A DNA stretch of 64,000 bases, from the NCBI GenBank assembly GCA_001897375.1, contig MKSU01000025.1, positions 1 to 64,000 on the forward strand. Reading direction: 5' to 3'. A program made the translations under genes and the position numbers. Below the pieces are notes generated by a model. It saw only the letters and a list, made by a program, of their open reading frames with translations, was not told where the DNA came from and did no database searches. The stretch is from Sphingomonas sp. 67-36. GTDB taxonomy: Bacteria; Pseudomonadota; Alphaproteobacteria; Sphingomonadales; Sphingomonadaceae. Below are positions 61,656 to 64,000 of this stretch, one piece after another (positions within the stretch are counted from its first letter, which is position 1; the number at the start of each line of letters is the position of its first letter).

Positions 61656-62543
61656 CTACTTGATCGGGCCGAAGCGGTTCAGCGGCACCTTGAGGAACGC
61701 CGTTCCGCAAGCCTCCGCATCGGGCAGTCGACCGCCGCGAATGTTCACCTGAAGCGCAGCGAGCATTAGGTCCGGCAGCGGGAGCGAAGCGTCACGCTTC
61801 TCGCGGGTCGCCACGAACTCCGCCTCGTCGATGCCATCGCGCACATGGATGTTGTCACGCCGCTGGTCGGCGACCGTCGAGCGGCCGATTACCTCGCGAC
61901 CGTCCTTGCCATAGTCATGCCCGACATAGGTCGAGGTTTCAGGCGAGAGGTCGAGGATCGCGCGGATCGAACGCCAGAGTGCATGCGCATCACCGCCGGG
62001 GAAATCCGCCCGGCTCGTGCCACTGTCCGGCATCATCAGCGTATCGTGAACAAACGCCGCGTCACCCACGACATAGGTGATCGAGGCGAGCGTGTGGCCG
62101 GGCGAAAGCATGACGTGCGCGTCGAGCGAGCCGATCTTAAAATGCTCGCCATCGGCGAACAGGTGATCCCACTGGCTGCCATCAACGGGCAGGTTGGCCA
62201 GGCAGTAAATGTCCTGCCAGAGCTTCTGCACCTCCACGACCTTGGCGCCAATCGCGGTTTTGCCCCCTGTCTTTTCCGCGAGGTACGGCGCGGCCGAGAA
62301 GTGATCGGCATGGGGATGGGTATCGAGCACCCATTCCACAGTAAGTCCCTTGGCCCGGACATATTCGAGGATCATATCGGCATTGTCGGTTGCGGTCGCA
62401 CCGGCACGGGGATCGAAGTCGAGGACCGGATCGATGATCGCCGCGGCCTTCGTGGCTTCGTCGATCACGACATACTGGAAGCTTCCGGTGCGCTCGTCAT
62501 GAAGCGACGCGACCGTCATGCCCTTGTGATTATACTCGATCAT
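61656..62543 (-). CDS. Metallo-beta-lactamase-fold hydrolase, persulfide-dioxygenase type
   Basis: 295 residues. Metal site THPHADHFSA (about 75-84), SPGHTLASITYVVGDAAFVHD, and GHDYGKDGRE. The layout matches the ETHE1/Blh group that handles glutathione persulfide or sulfide with an iron site. After two DsbA-like genes, so it may be part of a thiol/sulfur operon. The C-terminal PLNRFGPIK end reaches the relic region, so the last residues may be altered. Confidence 0.85.
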   Translation of the reverse strand: MIEYNHKGMTVASLHDERTGSFQYVVIDEATKAAAIIDPVLDFDPRAGATATDNADMILEYVRAKGLTVEWVLDTHPHADHFSAAPYLAEKTGGKTAIGAKVVEVQKLWQDIYCLANLPVDGSQWDHLFADGEHFKIGSLDAHVMLSPGHTLASITYVVGDAAFVHDTLMMPDSGTSRADFPGGDAHALWRSIRAILDLSPETSTYVGHDYGKDGREVIGRSTVADQRRDNIHVRDGIDEAEFVATREKRDASLPLPDLMLAALQVNIRGGRLPDAEACGTAFLKVPLNRFGPIK

Positions 62544-62564
62544 GTTTCGTATCCTCTCGCATCT

Positions 62565-63206
62565 TCATTTTTCTTCCCGCGCACGCGCGAACAGCCGTTC
62601 GAAATTGTTGGTGTCGATTGCACCCATCACCAATATGCGACCGGCAAGATAACCCGGGGTGCCGGCTAGCCCGATCGAATAGGCTTCCCGTCCGTTCGCC
62701 CGCAGGCGTGCCGCGACGGCGTCGGCATGGGCGGCAAGCCAGGCCGTCGCGCGCAGCCAGTCGCCGCCGGCGCGCGTGACCACATCCCGAAGCATCTCGT
62801 CGTCGATCGTGCGGCTGTCCGTCATCAACGCACGGTGTACGACCGGGTAAACTCCCTGTTCGGCGCACGCGAGCGCCACGCTTGCGGCGCGTTCGGATGG
62901 CGGACCGAAGATCGGCCAGTCCTTGTAGATGACCCGCACCTTGCCGTCACGTTGCACAGCCTCCTCCAGGGCGGGAAACCCATGACGACAGGCCGGACAA
63001 CGATAGTCGGTGAACACTGCAAGCCGAAGCGTAGCATCGGCAGGTCCGTCCTCGAGTGAGCCGTTACCGGCCAGAATCAGGTCAGCGGTCGGCCCGACGT
63101 CGCGCCCGATCGGGGCGGTACGCCGCAGAACCTGCCCAACTGCCCAACCACCCACGACCACCACGCCCAAGCCGGCAAGCTGTCTCCGATTGAGCGGCCC
63201 GGGCAT
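62565..63206 (-). CDS. DsbA-family thiol-disulfide oxidoreductase (CPAC)
   Basis: 213 residues. Basic start and an N-terminal helix (about 10-27, anchor or signal), thioredoxin fold with CPAC at 70-73 and cis-Pro loop GTPGYLAG. Oxidises or isomerises disulfides in the periplasm. Starts three bases upstream of a stop in the neighbouring gene's region; second of a DsbA pair. Confidence 0.88.
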   Translation of the reverse strand: MPGPLNRRQLAGLGVVVVGGWAVGQVLRRTAPIGRDVGPTADLILAGNGSLEDGPADATLRLAVFTDYRCPACRHGFPALEEAVQRDGKVRVIYKDWPIFGPPSERAASVALACAEQGVYPVVHRALMTDSRTIDDEMLRDVVTRAGGDWLRATAWLAAHADAVAARLRANGREAYSIGLAGTPGYLAGRILVMGAIDTNNFERLFARAREEK

Positions 63207-63208
63207 GG

Positions 63209-63835
63209 TCAGCGCACCGTAGGTTTTTTGCGCGCTTCCGCGACGAGACGACGCAGCGTCGGGAGATCGACAGCACCGGCGACGACCTGGGAGCCGACGA
63301 TCAACGCCGGCGTTCCATTGAACCCGAACGCTTGGGCGATGCTATCGGTGCGCGTGAGCAGCGCGTCGATTTCGGCGCCACGCGTCTTCACATCGCGTTG
63401 CAGATGGGGCCAGTCGACCCTGGCTTTGGCAGCAGCTGCTTTGACGCCCGCGCTGTCGAGCCGCGCCGGCGAGGTCATCAGGGCCTCGTGAAAGGCGGCA
63501 TGCCTGCCCTGCCATTGGCTCGCGACGGCCGCGCGTGACGCCTCACGCGAGGCAGGTCCGAAGATCGGCCAATCCCGGTACACGACCCGTACCTTGGGGT
63601 CGGAGCGAAGCAGGGCGTTCAGCACCGGCTCCATGCGACGGCAATAGGGACAATTATAGTCGAAGAACTCGACTACCGTGACATCATAGGTCTTGCTGGA
63701 GCGCTTAGGGGCAACGGGATCGTCGACGACGGCCTTGCGCGACAGATCGGGCTGCTGGGCCATAAGAGGCGTGATCGGTGCGGCGAAGGCAAGCGCAGCC
63801 AGGAGGCCCCACGACAACAGGTTGCGACGGTTCAT
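63209..63835 (-). CDS. DsbA-family thiol-disulfide oxidoreductase (CPYC)
   Basis: 208 residues. Signal peptide (about 1-26, ends LMA), CPYC at 62-65, cis-Pro in NGTPALIVG. Closely related to its neighbour in layout (both have DWPIFGP). Its ATG overlaps the stop of the TlpA-like gene upstream (ATGA). Together they could give copper-linked disulfide formation or repair. Confidence 0.9.
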   Translation of the reverse strand: MNRRNLLSWGLLAALAFAAPITPLMAQQPDLSRKAVVDDPVAPKRSSKTYDVTVVEFFDYNCPYCRRMEPVLNALLRSDPKVRVVYRDWPIFGPASREASRAAVASQWQGRHAAFHEALMTSPARLDSAGVKAAAAKARVDWPHLQRDVKTRGAEIDALLTRTDSIAQAFGFNGTPALIVGSQVVAGAVDLPTLRRLVAEARKKPTVR

Positions 63836-64000
63836 CGGTGTTTCCTTGCTAATTCGATTCCATCGGCGAGGGCAGCGCGTGACAGCTCGCCGAGCTGGAG
63901 CTGCACGATCGTGCCGTCGCCTGCGACGAAGGCCGTTGCGGGATAACCCGCCACCTTCAAGGCTTGAGAAAGCCCACGATCGGGGTCGAGCGCGATATGC
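63832..64000 (-). CDS. TlpA/thioredoxin-like protein, C-terminal fragment
   Basis: Only the last 55 codons are in the window. They read LKVAGYPATAFVAGDGTIVQ, then LGELSRAALADGIELARKHR, the cis-Pro and final helix of TlpA/ResA-type disulfide reductases. Its TGA overlaps the next ATG. First visible gene of the thiol-redox operon. Confidence 0.75.
   Translation of the reverse strand, partial: HIALDPDRGLSQALKVAGYPATAFVAGDGTIVQLQLGELSRAALADGIELARKHR

Overview
The window is GC-rich, tightly packed alphaproteobacterial DNA. Gene content (TonB receptor, MucR-type regulator with a degenerate zinc finger, VPC-TPGA lipoproteins, Gly/Tyr-rich small secreted proteins) suggests a sphingomonad (Sphingomonas, Sphingobium or Novosphingobium relatives); this is inference from gene families. 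I see no rRNA, tRNA, CRISPR array or intact transposon. The density of metal-resistance genes together with relics (orphan antitoxins, an IS21-like end, frameshifted genes) suggests a resistance island on a chromosome or large plasmid.

Layout. 1-4015: copper operon on the minus strand (copA, copB, a membrane-anchored cytochrome c, a PepSY-type membrane protein cut by the window edge). 4280-4918: YgjV-like membrane protein. 5006-6284: a three-gene overlapping module, anti-sigma / periplasmic metal sensor / ECF sigma, organised like cnrYXH. 6424-9195: thioredoxin-reductase-like flavoprotein, divergent from copC-copD and a FliQ-like gene. 9462-12567: acyltransferase, GNAT, a frameshifted small gene and two small divergent genes. 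12756-20215: amino-acid/sulfur block (APC permease, threonine-synthase-like enzyme, cystathionine beta-lyase-like enzyme, LysR, TonB receptor). 20417-30000: GH130 enzyme, two SRPBCC proteins, a nuclease-like protein, antitoxins, a ZIP-like transporter, MucR and hypotheticals. 30039-38164: czcCBA-type RND efflux operon with a His/Cys leader protein, DUF190 and a second TolC-family protein. 38201-45600: MliC-like lipoprotein, cation antiporter, DedA, phospholipase D, FliE, and several small Gly/His-rich secreted proteins. 45677-53141: second metal operon on the minus strand (Nramp, CDF, MgtC, P1B ATPase). 53354-59166: lipoamide-dehydrogenase-like enzyme, MliC-like lipoprotein and a TelA/TerD/VWA stress cluster. 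59287-64000: His-repeat protein, YHS protein, small membrane proteins, IS relic, metallo-beta-lactamase-fold enzyme and a DsbA/DsbA/TlpA-type thiol-redox operon cut by the window end.

Main result. The CnrYXH-like module (the sensor keeps all five side-chain positions of the known CnrX metal site, at a constant offset of two) appears to drive a local regulon. I find the bipartite sequence TGAGGG-N16-CGTA(A/T), always 27 bp long, at six places directly upstream of genes: copA, the anti-sigma operon itself, the flavoprotein, copC, a small unknown gene (12126 minus) and the GH130 gene. It also settles several start codons. A CnrYXH sensor usually described for nickel/cobalt efflux would here control periplasmic copper detoxification.

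Other unusual points are orphan flagellar-export genes (fliQ translationally coupled to copCD, and fliE), a 5-bp tandem repeat that breaks a small gene whose intact paralogue sits in the P1B-ATPase operon, a triple His-rich repeat protein, and a TelA/TerD/VWA cluster with a shared N-terminal PTIIGS motif.
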